Positions 1-9,187 of a stretch of 64,000 nt of DNA are shown here, piece by piece; within the stretch, counting starts at the first letter, position 1, and each line of letters begins with the position of its first letter. The notes beneath the pieces are model-generated. The model had not been told where the DNA came from, ran no database searches, and worked only from the letters and a program-made list of their open reading frames with translations. The DNA lies in assembly GCF_000178835.2 (NCBI RefSeq), contig NC_015275.1:4369001-4433000 (forward strand), written 5' to 3'. The position numbers and the translations under genes are program-made. Origin of the DNA: Cellulosilyticum lentocellum DSM 5427. GTDB lineage: Bacteria > Bacillota > Clostridia > Lachnospirales > Cellulosilyticaceae.

Positions 1-823
1 ATGGCGTCATACCTTCTAGGTCTTTAAACACCCTATCAAAATGAGTTGTGCTTTCAAAGCCCACTTCATGTGAAATATCTATCACCATTTTATCTGTAGT
101 ATCTAATAAAATCTTTGCATTTTTTATTCTAATGTAGTTAAGATAATTAATAAGATTAAAACCTGTCCCCTCTTTAAAAGTCCTACTTAAATAGTATGGA
201 CTAATATAAAACGCTTTAGCCACGTCTTCTAATGTAATCTTCTTACTGTAATTTTCATTTAAGTACTGAGCTACCTCTGCCACTCTTTCATGCTTAGGAG
301 ATCTACTCATAGGCGTGATTTCCTCCTTTGATGCCTCATTCATATAACGTTGTTGTAAACTTAATAGTTCACAAAACAGTAGTTGATTATAAAAACCATA
401 GTTTTCTCTTTTATTTTCTATCATCAGCTTTTCTAATAATTGTTCCACTTCTCTTTTTTGAGTTGGTGCTAACTGCAATACACATCGATTTTCATTAAAG
501 GTTTCAAGTAAACGTTCTACTTGCAAATTACTAATTTCTGATAAAAATGATCTCTTGAAGTTAATAAGAATACGTTCTCCTACTGATTGATTGGCTGAGA
601 GGGTCTTATGAATATCTTCACTATTTAACCAAACTAAGGTACCTTCTTTAATATGATAGGTTCTATCTTTAATAAAATAATAGCGATCTCCAGATAATTG
701 ATAATATATTTCATAATGTGGATGATAGTGTGTCTCAACCATACTATCTTTATTTGTATACTTCTTATATTCAATATTAAATAGTCGTTTATTCCATAAT
801 AGATCCAGATTATACTTACTCAT
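1..823 (-). CDS. AraC-family transcriptional regulator (C-terminus cut by window edge)
   Basis: Translating the minus strand from the ATG at 823 gives an open frame that runs off the window start after 274 codons. The N-terminal part (MSKYNLDLLWNKRLF, then VETHYHPHYEIYYQLSG) is a cupin-like sugar-sensing domain. The C-terminal part carries the two AraC helix-turn-helix units (ITLEDVAKAFYISPYYLSRTFKE, shown in part; and VIDISHEVGFESTTHFDRVFK). The ribosome binding site AAGGGGAG lies just upstream. The gene diverges from the GH4 gene at 957, with a direct repeat between them that could be its operator. It probably activates the GH4 gene in response to a pectin-derived sugar; this role is inferred from position only. 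The last few residues lie outside the window. Confidence 0.9.
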   Translation of the reverse strand, partial: MSKYNLDLLWNKRLFNIEYKKYTNKDSMVETHYHPHYEIYYQLSGDRYYFIKDRTYHIKEGTLVWLNSEDIHKTLSANQSVGERILINFKRSFLSEISNLQVERLLETFNENRCVLQLAPTQKREVEQLLEKLMIENKRENYGFYNQLLFCELLSLQQRYMNEASKEEITPMSRSPKHERVAEVAQYLNENYSKKITLEDVAKAFYISPYYLSRTFKEGTGFNLINYLNYIRIKNAKILLDTTDKMVIDISHEVGFESTTHFDRVFKDLEGMTP

Positions 824-843
824 CCTCTTTGTCTCCCCTTATG

Positions 844-883
844 CGCAATATATGTTGTTAATTTATACTTTACCGCAATATAT
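844..883. promoter_or_regulatory. Direct repeat CGCAATATAT x2, candidate AraC operator
   Basis: CGCAATATAT occurs at 844-853 and again at 874-883, exactly 30 bp apart, about three helical turns. Direct repeats are the usual binding form for AraC-type regulators. A TATAAT at 910-915 is a likely -10 box for the GH4 gene but no good -35 box precedes it, which fits an activated promoter. Confidence 0.55.
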
Positions 884-956
884 CATAATCATATCATACT
901 ATTTTGTCTTATAATACTTCTAAGATTCTATAAATTCTTATTATGAGGTGAAGCTA

Positions 957-2348
957 ATGAACTATCTGGAAAATAAAGTGGAAGATGTACAAATTGCTTA
1001 TATTGGAGGGGGCTCTAGAGGATGGGCTTGGGGACTTATGAGCGACCTAGCTTCTGAACCTAGCTTAAGTGGAACTGTCAGGCTTTATGACATTGATATG
1101 CACGCTGCTCAAACAAATGAGATTATCGGCAATAAGCTCAATGAGCTTGAAAACATTCAATCACATTGGAACTATACAGCTATTTCTTCTTTAAAAGAGG
1201 CCTTAACTGGTGCTGATTTTGTAGTCATCTCCATCTTACCCGGTACCTTTAAAGAAATGTATTCTGATGTACATACCCCAGAAAAATACGGTATCTATCA
1301 AGCTGTTGGTGACACAGTAGGTCCAGGCGGATATATTAGAGCTTTACGAACAATTCCTATGTATGAAGAAATAGCCCTTGCTATTAAGGCTTATTCTCCA
1401 GATGCATGGGTTATTAACTATACTAATCCTATGTCTGTTTGTGTTAAAACACTTTATAAAGTATTCCCAGAAATCAAAGCCTTCGGCTGTTGCCACGAAG
1501 TATTTGGTACTCAAAAGCTTTTAGCTAGCATGGTTAAAGAAGTAACTGGAACAGAAAATGTATCTAGAACGGATATCAAAATTAATGTATTAGGCATTAA
1601 TCATTTTACTTGGATCACTGAGGCTAGTTATAAAGGTAAAGACCTATTTCCTATGTATGAAAGCTTCGTGAATCAGTTTTATGAAACGGGCTTTCAAGAA
1701 GATGAGAAAGACCACTGGATGAATAATTCTTTTGAATCTGCTCAGCGTGTCAAATTTGATTTATTTAAACGCTTTGGCGTTATCGCCGCAGCTGGAGATC
1801 GTCATCTAGCAGAAGCTGTAAATGGCAAATGGTATCTTAAAGATCCTGAAACTGTTGCTGAATGGAAATTTGGCCTGACTACTGTAGATTGGCGTATCAA
1901 TGACTTAAATAGCCGCTTAGAACGTGGCACACGTTTGGCAAATGGTGAGGAAACTTTCGAACTTAAAGAAACGGGAGAAGAAGGTGTTCTTCAAATCAAA
2001 GCACTCTTAGGCCTGACAGACTTAGTGACTAATGTTAATATTCCTAATACAGGCCAAATCCCTAACTTACCACTAGGAACTATCGTAGAAACTAATGCTT
2101 TATTTAGAAAAGATAGAGTAGAACCTATTATGGCTGGGAATATACCAAATCCTATCTATGGTATGGTAGCTACTCATGTCAGCAATCAAGAAACTATTGT
2201 GGAAGCTGGCCTATCAGGTAATAAAAAACTTGCTTTTTCTGCTTTTATAAATGACCCATTAGTTACACTTCCTTATGCTGAAGCTGAAGCACTATTTGAA
2301 GAAATGTTAAACAATACAAGAAAATACTTGCAAAAAAACTTTAAGTAA
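957..2348 (+). CDS. GH4 family glycosidase, probable alpha-galacturonidase
   Basis: A 463-residue NAD- and metal-dependent GH4 enzyme. It has the Rossmann glycine loop (YIGGGSRGW, residues 15-23) and the GH4 cysteine motif CCHEVFG near residues 178-184. GH4 subgroups are told apart by the residues after CH; CHEV is the signature reported for alpha-galacturonidases, whereas alpha-galactosidases have CHS. It would act in the cytoplasm on galacturonic acid-containing oligosaccharides from pectin. The start is placed at ATG 957 because GAGGTG lies 6-10 bases upstream; a GTG at 948 in the same frame sits inside that ribosome binding site. It stands alone, divergent from the AraC-type regulator, and ends at a strong terminator. 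Confidence 0.85.
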   Translation: MNYLENKVEDVQIAYIGGGSRGWAWGLMSDLASEPSLSGTVRLYDIDMHAAQTNEIIGNKLNELENIQSHWNYTAISSLKEALTGADFVVISILPGTFKEMYSDVHTPEKYGIYQAVGDTVGPGGYIRALRTIPMYEEIALAIKAYSPDAWVINYTNPMSVCVKTLYKVFPEIKAFGCCHEVFGTQKLLASMVKEVTGTENVSRTDIKINVLGINHFTWITEASYKGKDLFPMYESFVNQFYETGFQEDEKDHWMNNSFESAQRVKFDLFKRFGVIAAAGDRHLAEAVNGKWYLKDPETVAEWKFGLTTVDWRINDLNSRLERGTRLANGEETFELKETGEEGVLQIKALLGLTDLVTNVNIPNTGQIPNLPLGTIVETNALFRKDRVEPIMAGNIPNPIYGMVATHVSNQETIVEAGLSGNKKLAFSAFINDPLVTLPYAEAEALFEEMLNNTRKYLQKNFK

Positions 2349-2353
2349 TATGA

Positions 2354-2401
2354 AAAAGGAGTGCAATCAAACCTAGTAAATAGTTTGACTGCACTCCTTT
2401 T
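2354..2401. terminator. Bidirectional intrinsic terminator
   Basis: An inverted repeat of about 15 bp (GGAGTGCA core) with an A-run before and a T-run after lies between the convergent GH4 and MATE genes and can stop both. Confidence 0.9.
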
Positions 2402-2422
2402 AAACTCCATTCTATTTTACAT

Positions 2423-3775
2423 CTATTCTTCTAAATGTTCTATAACTAATAACTTCTCTTTTTTTACTACCCCATATAAAATACCTATTATATCTGCTAT
2501 AACCCACCCTATTGGAATGGCCCACCATATACCTAATAGGCCTACTTCTGGAATGGGAGCTAATAAGTATGCTAATATCACTCTTGTCCCTAATGAAAAA
2601 ACAGTTAATATGATGGACATTTGTGATTTACCTAAACCTCTATAAAAGCCATAGAGCAAGAATAAAATACCTATCCCTATATAGCACGCACCTTCAATAT
2701 GTAAATACTGCATGCCCAACCTAATAATCTCCATTTCTTTTGGTTCAACAAATAACAACATCAGCGGCTTAGCAAAATAGCATACTAGTAGTGATGCTAT
2801 AGCACAAAAGGCTATGGACAGTTTAGCTGCTGCCAAGGTTCCTTTATAAATACGCTTATGCTCTTTAGCTCCCGCATTTTGAGCTACAAAGGTAGCAAAG
2901 GCATTCCCAAAATCCTGTGCTGGCATATAAGCGAAGGCATCTATTTTCACTACAATAGCAAACGCTGCTGTTACTGTTACGCCAAAGCTATTTACAAGCC
3001 CTTGAATCATTAAAATACCAAAGTTCATAATAGATTGCTGAATGCTGGTTAAAATAGAGTTGTTAATTATTAATCCTAGTAGCTTTTTATCATATCTCAT
3101 ATGGTTTCTTCGAGGACAAATGCTTTCTGTCTTTTTGAAAAAGTATATGGCAATAAGGACGGCTGACACGCCCTGTGCTACCACTGTAGCAACAGCTGCG
3201 CCTTCAATTCCCATACCAAAATTAACAATAAGGACAATATCTAAAACAACATTAATGATTGCTGATATTCCTAAAAATAATAATGGAACCATAGTATTGC
3301 CAATACTTCTAAGTACCGCAGCAAAAAAATTATAAATAAAAACAAAGCCCATACCTAGAAAAATAATCCTCAAGTAATCTATCATGTAGGACATAGCTTC
3401 TACCGGCACATTTAACCATACTACCAATTGATCTAGTAATAAAAACGCTGCTAAATCTATTATCAAGGTTAATACACAAATTAATACAAAAGCATTAGCA
3501 ATACTTATTTTTAATTCTTCTATTCTTCCAGCACCAAATAACTGTGCAAAGACTACACCACTACCCATACATAATCCAAGAATAATAGAAGTTAATAGTA
3601 CCATCAACGCATAGGAGGCTCCAACCGCTGCCAGTGCATTAGGCCCTAAAGTTCTACCTACAATTAAAGTATCTACGACATTATAGAGCTGTTGCAAAAT
3701 ATTGCCTAAGATCATCGGTATGCTAAATAAAAGAAGCGCTTTAGTCTCATTTCCTTTAGTCAATGTATCTGTCAT
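2423..3775 (-). CDS. MATE family multidrug/metabolite exporter
   Basis: A 450-residue protein with about 12 hydrophobic segments and the MATE N-terminal pattern (PMILGNILQQLYNVVDTLIVG, residues 20-40 in part). It would export an organic compound using a sodium or proton gradient. It is the last gene of a co-directional group with the M50 protease (38 bp upstream), the AMP-forming ligase and the GNAT protein, so it could export the product of that group or give self-resistance. Many MATE genes are stand-alone drug pumps, so the link is only suggested by spacing. Length is normal for the family. Confidence 0.9.
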   Translation of the reverse strand: MTDTLTKGNETKALLLFSIPMILGNILQQLYNVVDTLIVGRTLGPNALAAVGASYALMVLLTSIILGLCMGSGVVFAQLFGAGRIEELKISIANAFVLICVLTLIIDLAAFLLLDQLVVWLNVPVEAMSYMIDYLRIIFLGMGFVFIYNFFAAVLRSIGNTMVPLLFLGISAIINVVLDIVLIVNFGMGIEGAAVATVVAQGVSAVLIAIYFFKKTESICPRRNHMRYDKKLLGLIINNSILTSIQQSIMNFGILMIQGLVNSFGVTVTAAFAIVVKIDAFAYMPAQDFGNAFATFVAQNAGAKEHKRIYKGTLAAAKLSIAFCAIASLLVCYFAKPLMLLFVEPKEMEIIRLGMQYLHIEGACYIGIGILFLLYGFYRGLGKSQMSIILTVFSLGTRVILAYLLAPIPEVGLLGIWWAIPIGWVIADIIGILYGVVKKEKLLVIEHLEE

Positions 3776-3813
3776 ATCTTTTGTCTCTCTTTTCTTATGT
3801 GTTATTATCAGAA

Positions 3814-4997
3814 TTATACCATAAATTCGTCCTTATCCATCTGATTAAGTATAAGTTCATCCCAATAAAAGCCATTAAATACCCCCAATATTTTATAGAA
3901 GCTATTAGGTTTAATATTCTTTACATCCAATAGATGCTGGGTATGATCTTTCTTTAAAATAATCTGTTCAGCCTGCATCTTCCAATAATCAAATACTTGG
4001 TTTTTAGGTAGCTTTGTAATAAACTCTTCATAAATTTGCTCTGCTTTGCTATGTTCACCTGTTTTTTCAAAATAATAAGCCATATATACCAAAAAGCTCT
4101 TATGTATTTCTAATGCCTTTTGATTGGTTAAGAGCGTCTGGTTTAAGTAGCAGTAATCTATATACTCGGCAATGGACTCAGGTAGCTTTTCCATCTCTCC
4201 TACAAGATATTCTATAAGAAAGGTGGCACTACAAGATATGGTCAACATATCTACTTCCTTTTCAGCTGCTCTATTTTTAAATCCTTCAATTAATACTTGC
4301 CTTAAATAAGTATTGCCTGCTCTTTCTTCCACAAAATCCTCAGCCAGCATAATATACTGATACATCATTAATGCTGCAAAAAAATTATCCTTTTTGAAGC
4401 AAGAGTAGGCCCTAAAATCTCCATATACATTTTCTGTTTTAATAAAGCATCCAATACACAACAATATATTAAATAGGCAAAGGAATATACCAGTTATCAT
4501 TAAATAAGGGGTATTCATTATTCCCATTACACTACTTATTACTATACTAATGCCTCCTAAAATAACAAGGCTAAGGGTAACCATAGGTGCTGCTATCATA
4601 GCTTTTGCATAAATTTTCTGCATCTCTTTAAACTTAGCTTCATCTGAAATAATTCCTATATGAGGTACAACAATTCCCCCTACGCCAAGTCCACTAGGAT
4701 TAATCTTTAGACTTGTCTTATTCTTATTAAATATAACTCCTACTATAGATACTTTAATCATCCTTATATTTACACCCATTGCTTTAAAAGCGCAAAAATG
4801 TCCTAATTCATGAAGTAAGATGGAACTATAGTAAATAGTTATAAAGATAATAAGAACAGCTACTAAATTTAATGATTTTATAAATTCTTTAGGAAAGAGT
4901 TTTACACTATCAAAACCTATTGTATAGCCAATAATGGCACCAATTAATATCGGTAGGATATCTACTAATTTTAGCTTTTTCTTTTTTGTTTTTCCAC
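3814..4997 (-). CDS. M50 (site-2-protease-like) membrane metallopeptidase with broken 5' frame
   Basis: The long open frame starts only at ATG 4779, but the same frame stays open upstream and there encodes HELGH (4812-4798), the zinc-binding motif of M50 proteases, in a hydrophobic segment (SSILLHELGHFCAFKAMG). That frame has no start codon before its stop at 5004-5002. A good start exists in another frame: GTG 4997 with AGGAG 8 bases upstream, followed by GAAAAACAAAAAAG. One extra A in these A-runs, or a -1 slip, joins GTG to the HELGH frame and gives about 394 residues. Later hydrophobic segments (around GGIVVPHIG and ILLCIGCF) and a possible third ligand (VYGDFRAY) follow, then a helical, TPR-like C-terminal part. 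Either a frameshift mutation, a sequence error or programmed slippage. Confidence 0.7.
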
Positions 4998-5108
4998 TAA
5001 ACTATCTCCTTCAATTGTATTTAACTTACTATTTCTTAATACTAATCAAGCTTACTTCATCATTAACACACCTATAAAATTGCTCTTCCTCTATCCTATT
5101 CTCTTCAG

Positions 5109-6650
5109 TTAGCCAATTTTTTCTATTAACTTAATAAGCTTTCCGTACTCTACTTTTGCTCGATGTCTCGTATCTAAGGGAATTTGCTTTAATGTTATTA
5201 CCTCACCTAATTGATATTTTTCTTTGATATATGCTTTATCTTCTACTTTCAATCCTACTCCTTCTTGTGGCTCTTCAATAATTAATAAATGTTTTCCCTT
5301 ATGAAACAAATAAGCTGCTCTTGGAACGTTATAGTGGACACAAACTTCGCATTCAATAGCAAAAGGATATAGCGTATGTGCTTCTCTCTTAGTAGTTGCC
5401 ATAGCTCTTCCAAGTAACCATAGATTGCCACTCTCATCTAAACACCCTAAGTCTCCTGTTCTATGCCATATTGCCCTAGAGGTTTTTATCTTATTCTCCT
5501 CATCCCCTATCCCTTGTAAATAAGTCTTTAAAACATGCTCACCGGTGACGATAATTTCCCCTGGTTCATTGATTTTACAAAAGGTAGCCGTTAGTTCTTC
5601 TTCTGTCATTTGCGACTTAAGCTTACTTCCCTTTACTAACTGACAAGTAACTGCATTTACTGGCTTTCCTACAAATAGACCCTTTCCTTGTTTCATTTGA
5701 TTAAGTATATCTTCTGTTAGCTGAGTGCTATCAAGTTCACTAATAGGTTCTGCTTCTGAAGAACCATAAACAATAGTAATAGCAGCTGCTTTAAAGCCCT
5801 GTTTTAGAACTGGTAACATATTGGGAAAAATGGGACCTCCCCCTATATTTAATCTTCTAATAGATGCTAAATCATCTGTTTCCTTCGCTGCTTCTGCTAG
5901 TAAAAGAGCTACTGTTGGTGAGGAAGATAATCTAGTAATATGCTGCTTCTTGATCTGTTGTATTAAGCGTCTGGCATTTAGCTTTGAAATGTCACTAAAG
6001 CTATCGTCTGGAATAACTGTTGTAATGCCCTTTGCTAGATTAGCTAAGGTAAATACCGGCATGGTAGCAAGGTCTATGTCGTCTTCTTGATAATCCATAG
6101 TTTGATCTAGAACTTCATACTGTTTTATTAAAAAGTAATGCGTTCTTACAATAGCTTTCGGAATATTGGTACTACCACTTGTAAAAGTAATCAGTGCTGG
6201 AGCCTCATCCTCCAAAGGTTCTACATAGCCTTCAGCTGCTACTTTCTCACTTTGCTTTAATAGACGGTCTACCGTTAAAGTTTTTGGGATTCTTCTTAGG
6301 CTAGGAAGGATGCATTTTAAAAGCATAGCTTTCCTCATACCAATAAAAGCTTTTAACTCTACTCTTGTTAAGCACTTTTCTATGTGAGCTCTACCTGCTG
6401 ATGGATCAAAAATAACTACTGTTGCTCCAAGGCTCCAAAGCGCCACTAGAAAAAGATACAGCCTCGTAGAAATTGGCTCTAGAAGTAAAATCTGATCACC
6501 TTTTTGAATACCCTCTGACTTTAAAACTGTGGCTACTTTTCCAGCTCGTTCTAAAAAGGTGCTGTAATCTAACGTTTCTTTCTTCTCAATAAAGGCAAGA
6601 TATGTACCTTTATCCAAAGCGGTTTTCTCAAGGATTTCAACTAAGTTCAT
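5109..6650 (-). CDS. AMP-forming acyl/aryl-acid ligase (ANL superfamily)
   Basis: A 513-residue adenylate-forming enzyme. The phosphate-binding loop reads TFTSGSTNIPKAIV (about residues 155-168), the adenine motif YGSSEAEP follows, then WHRTGDLGCLDESGNLWLLGR with the ribose-binding Asp, and the C-terminal catalytic Lys is probably in RHRAKVEYGKL. It activates a carboxylic acid as acyl-AMP and likely passes it to CoA or an amine. It resembles the OleC-like fatty-acid ligases more than acetyl-CoA synthetase, but substrate cannot be read from sequence. Its start overlaps the end of the GNAT-like gene by 14 bp, so the two are translationally coupled; the M50 gene follows about 110 bp downstream. 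Confidence 0.85.
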   Translation of the reverse strand: MNLVEILEKTALDKGTYLAFIEKKETLDYSTFLERAGKVATVLKSEGIQKGDQILLLEPISTRLYLFLVALWSLGATVVIFDPSAGRAHIEKCLTRVELKAFIGMRKAMLLKCILPSLRRIPKTLTVDRLLKQSEKVAAEGYVEPLEDEAPALITFTSGSTNIPKAIVRTHYFLIKQYEVLDQTMDYQEDDIDLATMPVFTLANLAKGITTVIPDDSFSDISKLNARRLIQQIKKQHITRLSSSPTVALLLAEAAKETDDLASIRRLNIGGGPIFPNMLPVLKQGFKAAAITIVYGSSEAEPISELDSTQLTEDILNQMKQGKGLFVGKPVNAVTCQLVKGSKLKSQMTEEELTATFCKINEPGEIIVTGEHVLKTYLQGIGDEENKIKTSRAIWHRTGDLGCLDESGNLWLLGRAMATTKREAHTLYPFAIECEVCVHYNVPRAAYLFHKGKHLLIIEEPQEGVGLKVEDKAYIKEKYQLGEVITLKQIPLDTRHRAKVEYGKLIKLIEKIG

Positions 6651-7692
6651 TATTTAGTTCCTTTCTAAACAAAGTATACTCTCTCATCATCTTTGCGCTT
6701 TCACAAAGCTTTTGTGAGTGATTCCCTTTATAAATGAGTGCTGTAATAAACTCTGTAAATCCTAAATTTAAAGCTTTATTAGTAATTTCCTGATAAAGCT
6801 TCTTCCCTATGCCTTCTTGTTGATATTCAGGAAGTACAGCAATGGTTTTAATGATGACAGACCTTCTTGTCTGATCAAAGTAGTTAGGTACTGCAAAAAT
6901 AAAGCCCACTGGTCTACCAGCCTTTTCTGCAATTAAAACCAGTTCCTCTACTAAAAATTGCTGATAGCCTCGATACATAGCTTTAAAAGCTTCTCTTTCT
7001 ATAGGCTTATAAAATAAGTTACTCTTAAAACTTTGGATGCTAATTTCATAGATTTTATCTAAAGCTTCTTCTAATTGCGTTAACTTAATAGTTTTAATTT
7101 CAAGAAGTCTTTGTTTTTCATTTATACTTTGGTCCAACTCATTTAGTTCTAATTCACTTTGCTCTAGCTTGCTTTGATTTATTTCGTTTTGATTAGCTTT
7201 TGTAGTTTCTTCAACTACTCTTTCTATGGTTTCTTTAGTAGAAAAATATTGGTAAGTAGGCTTAAACCCTATGTTTTCTAGCCACTGACTATATCCTCGT
7301 TTATATTTAGGCTCCATTAAAAAGGGCATTGAACCATCGCTATGTGTCACTAATCGATAACTATTCCATGTACTTCCATCAATAGGGCCAATTACATAGG
7401 CTTCTCCTACCTCCTTAAGCTTATTACAGGCTTCCATTAAAACTATTTTAGCCGAGTCTTCATTACACGCCTCAAAGTGACCAATAGCTCCTGCCCTTAC
7501 TCCTTTTTCATCTATCATGTTTGTATGTATCCAAATGGAACAGCAGGCCAGCACCTCATGATTTTCCTTTAAATAAAAGTGAAAATCTGGTGCTTCCCTC
7601 TGTATTCTTTCTAAGGTGTAACCCTCATAAATTCCTTTTCCTAATACCTCTGCTAATTCATCCAACGCATCCTTATTTATAATCTTGAGCAT
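6637..7692 (-). CDS. Tandem GNAT-like acyltransferase with hydrophilic insert
   Basis: A 351-residue protein built of two GNAT-like halves. The first half (to about residue 155) contains GPIDGSTWNSYRLV, seen in YghO-like proteins. The second half holds a canonical acetyl-CoA motif A, AVLPEYQQEGIGKKLYQE, near residues 289-306. Between them, about residues 165-205 are rich in Q, N, E, L and K (NQSKLEQSELELNELDQS), a linker or coiled coil. The start has AGGGGGG upstream. It is the first gene of the GNAT-ligase-M50-MATE group; an acyl group activated by the ligase could be transferred by this enzyme. Substrate unknown. Confidence 0.75.
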   Translation of the reverse strand: MLKIINKDALDELAEVLGKGIYEGYTLERIQREAPDFHFYLKENHEVLACCSIWIHTNMIDEKGVRAGAIGHFEACNEDSAKIVLMEACNKLKEVGEAYVIGPIDGSTWNSYRLVTHSDGSMPFLMEPKYKRGYSQWLENIGFKPTYQYFSTKETIERVVEETTKANQNEINQSKLEQSELELNELDQSINEKQRLLEIKTIKLTQLEEALDKIYEISIQSFKSNLFYKPIEREAFKAMYRGYQQFLVEELVLIAEKAGRPVGFIFAVPNYFDQTRRSVIIKTIAVLPEYQQEGIGKKLYQEITNKALNLGFTEFITALIYKGNHSQKLCESAKMMREYTLFRKELNNELS

Positions 7693-7786
7693 ACTATCCC
7701 CCCTAATGCTTTTAACTGAATTTTATTATATATATGATAAAATTACTATTTAAATATAAATAATTATCACATTTAATTAAATTTAC

Positions 7787-7804
7787 ACTAATTTTGCCAA
7801 AAAT
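7787..7804 (+). promoter_or_regulatory. Candidate regulatory site upstream of GH5 gene
   Basis: CTAATTTTGCCAA resembles the shared site upstream of the binding-protein, lichenase and chemoreceptor genes and lies 55-72 bp before the GH5 start. It is the weakest match of the set, and its TTGCCA could simply be a -35 box. Confidence 0.3.
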
Positions 7805-7858
7805 GTTATCATATAATTATAAATTTTAAATCATTTATAATAGAGGATGTGATTATTT

Positions 7859-9016
7859 ATGTTAAAGGATTTTAAAAAATATCTTTTTGTATTACTTATA
7901 CTTTGCCCATTTATGGTCAGCTGTTCAATGTCTACAAATAATGAAATGGCTTCTACGCCTTCTAGTTCAACTCCCTCAACTGTATTAGAGACAGTCGAAC
8001 CAACCACTAAAGATGCGTCCAATTCTCCTACCCCAGTATCCACTCCTAGCATCTCTCTTCCCGAACCCAAACCTGCTCCTACCTTTGACCCTAGTACCCC
8101 TGTAGGTATGCATGGAAGACTTAATGTGAAGGAAACTTACATAGTAGATGAAAATCAAGAACCTTTTCAGCTTCGTGGTGTCAGCACTCATGGCATACAA
8201 TGGTTTCCGGCTTTTGTAAATGAGGGTTGTTTTAATACGCTACGTGATGACTGGAAGGCAAATGTTATTCGTCTGGCAATGTATACGGACAATAATTCTG
8301 GCTACTTAGGAAATACTGAGGGCTTAGAAAACTTAATGCGAGAAGGCATTGATCTTGCTACTAAAGCTGGTCTCTATGTTATTGTAGACTGGCACTGCTT
8401 AAGCGATGGCAATCCTAATACACATAAAGATGAAGCTATTAGATTCTTTAGTGAGATATCAGCTGAATATCAAAACTATCCTAATATTATTTATGAACTG
8501 TGTAATGAGCCAAATGGTGCAGATGTAACCTGGGACAATGAAGTTAAACCTTACTGTGAGACACTTATTTCAACTATTCGTGCCATTGATAAGCAAGGTA
8601 TTATCATAGCTGGTACACCTACTTGGAGCCAAGATATCCATTTAGCTGCCCAAAATCCATTGGAGGGTGAAAATATTATGTATGCACTCCACTTCTATGC
8701 TGATACACACCGTGACTCATTACGTCAGCGCTTAGTGGATTGTATTAATAAATATAAGTTACCTGTATTCGTATCTGAATTTGGTACTTGTGATGCCTCT
8801 GGTAATACTGGCTTCAATGAAGAGCAATCTGATATCTGGATGGACCTACTCAATGAACATAATGTAAGCTGGGTAAACTGGAGTCTTTGTGATAAAAAAG
8901 AAACTGCCTCTCTTTTAAAACCACTTACGATTTCAAGAGGAAATTGGACTGATGACGATTTATCTGAATCTGGATTGTTTATTAAAAATAGACTTTTAGA
9001 AGCAGCTAGTCATTAG
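7859..9016 (+). CDS. GH5 endo-beta-glucanase, membrane lipoprotein
   Basis: A 385-residue secreted cellulase-type enzyme. The signal peptide ends in a lipobox (MVSC, Cys22), so the protein is lipid-anchored on the outer face of the membrane. A Ser/Thr/Pro-rich linker covers about residues 25-80. The GH5 catalytic barrel follows, with the acid/base in IIYELCNEPNG (Glu217) and the nucleophile in VFVSEFGT (Glu307), giving retaining hydrolysis of beta-1,4 (or mixed) glucans. AGAGG lies 12 bases before the ATG, a rather long spacing. It starts the glucan island and would trim oligosaccharides near the membrane before ABC import. Confidence 0.92.
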   Translation: MLKDFKKYLFVLLILCPFMVSCSMSTNNEMASTPSSSTPSTVLETVEPTTKDASNSPTPVSTPSISLPEPKPAPTFDPSTPVGMHGRLNVKETYIVDENQEPFQLRGVSTHGIQWFPAFVNEGCFNTLRDDWKANVIRLAMYTDNNSGYLGNTEGLENLMREGIDLATKAGLYVIVDWHCLSDGNPNTHKDEAIRFFSEISAEYQNYPNIIYELCNEPNGADVTWDNEVKPYCETLISTIRAIDKQGIIIAGTPTWSQDIHLAAQNPLEGENIMYALHFYADTHRDSLRQRLVDCINKYKLPVFVSEFGTCDASGNTGFNEEQSDIWMDLLNEHNVSWVNWSLCDKKETASLLKPLTISRGNWTDDDLSESGLFIKNRLLEAASH

Positions 9017-9139
9017 ATGATTACTATTTTTTCCTATCAATCTTGCCATTTATACAAAGTGTTTATAATAATGTACAGAATTTTTATAAAATAGTAATAT
9101 TTTTATATAAAACCATACTTTTTTCCACTATGTTTAGTC

Positions 9140-9187
9140 AAAATCACCTCTATAATAGATTGTATAATAAATTATAGAGGTGATTTT
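9140..9187 (+). promoter_or_regulatory. 17-bp perfect inverted repeat covering the RBS of the GH16 gene
   Basis: Bases 9140-9156 are the exact reverse complement of 9171-9187, with a 14-base loop. The right arm contains AGAGGTG, the ribosome binding site, and ends at the base before the ATG at 9188. If transcribed, the hairpin would hide the ribosome binding site; the left arm also contains a TATAAT (9151-9156), so it could instead be a DNA operator. Confidence 0.75.

Noticed and set aside
2361-2645. Open frame on the + strand after the GH4 gene
   Set aside because: Starts inside the terminator hairpin and is antisense to the MATE gene.
5010-5108. Minus-strand open stretch encoding EENRIEEEQFYRCVNDEVSL
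   Set aside because: Looks coding in composition but has no start codon or ribosome binding site; possibly a decayed gene end.
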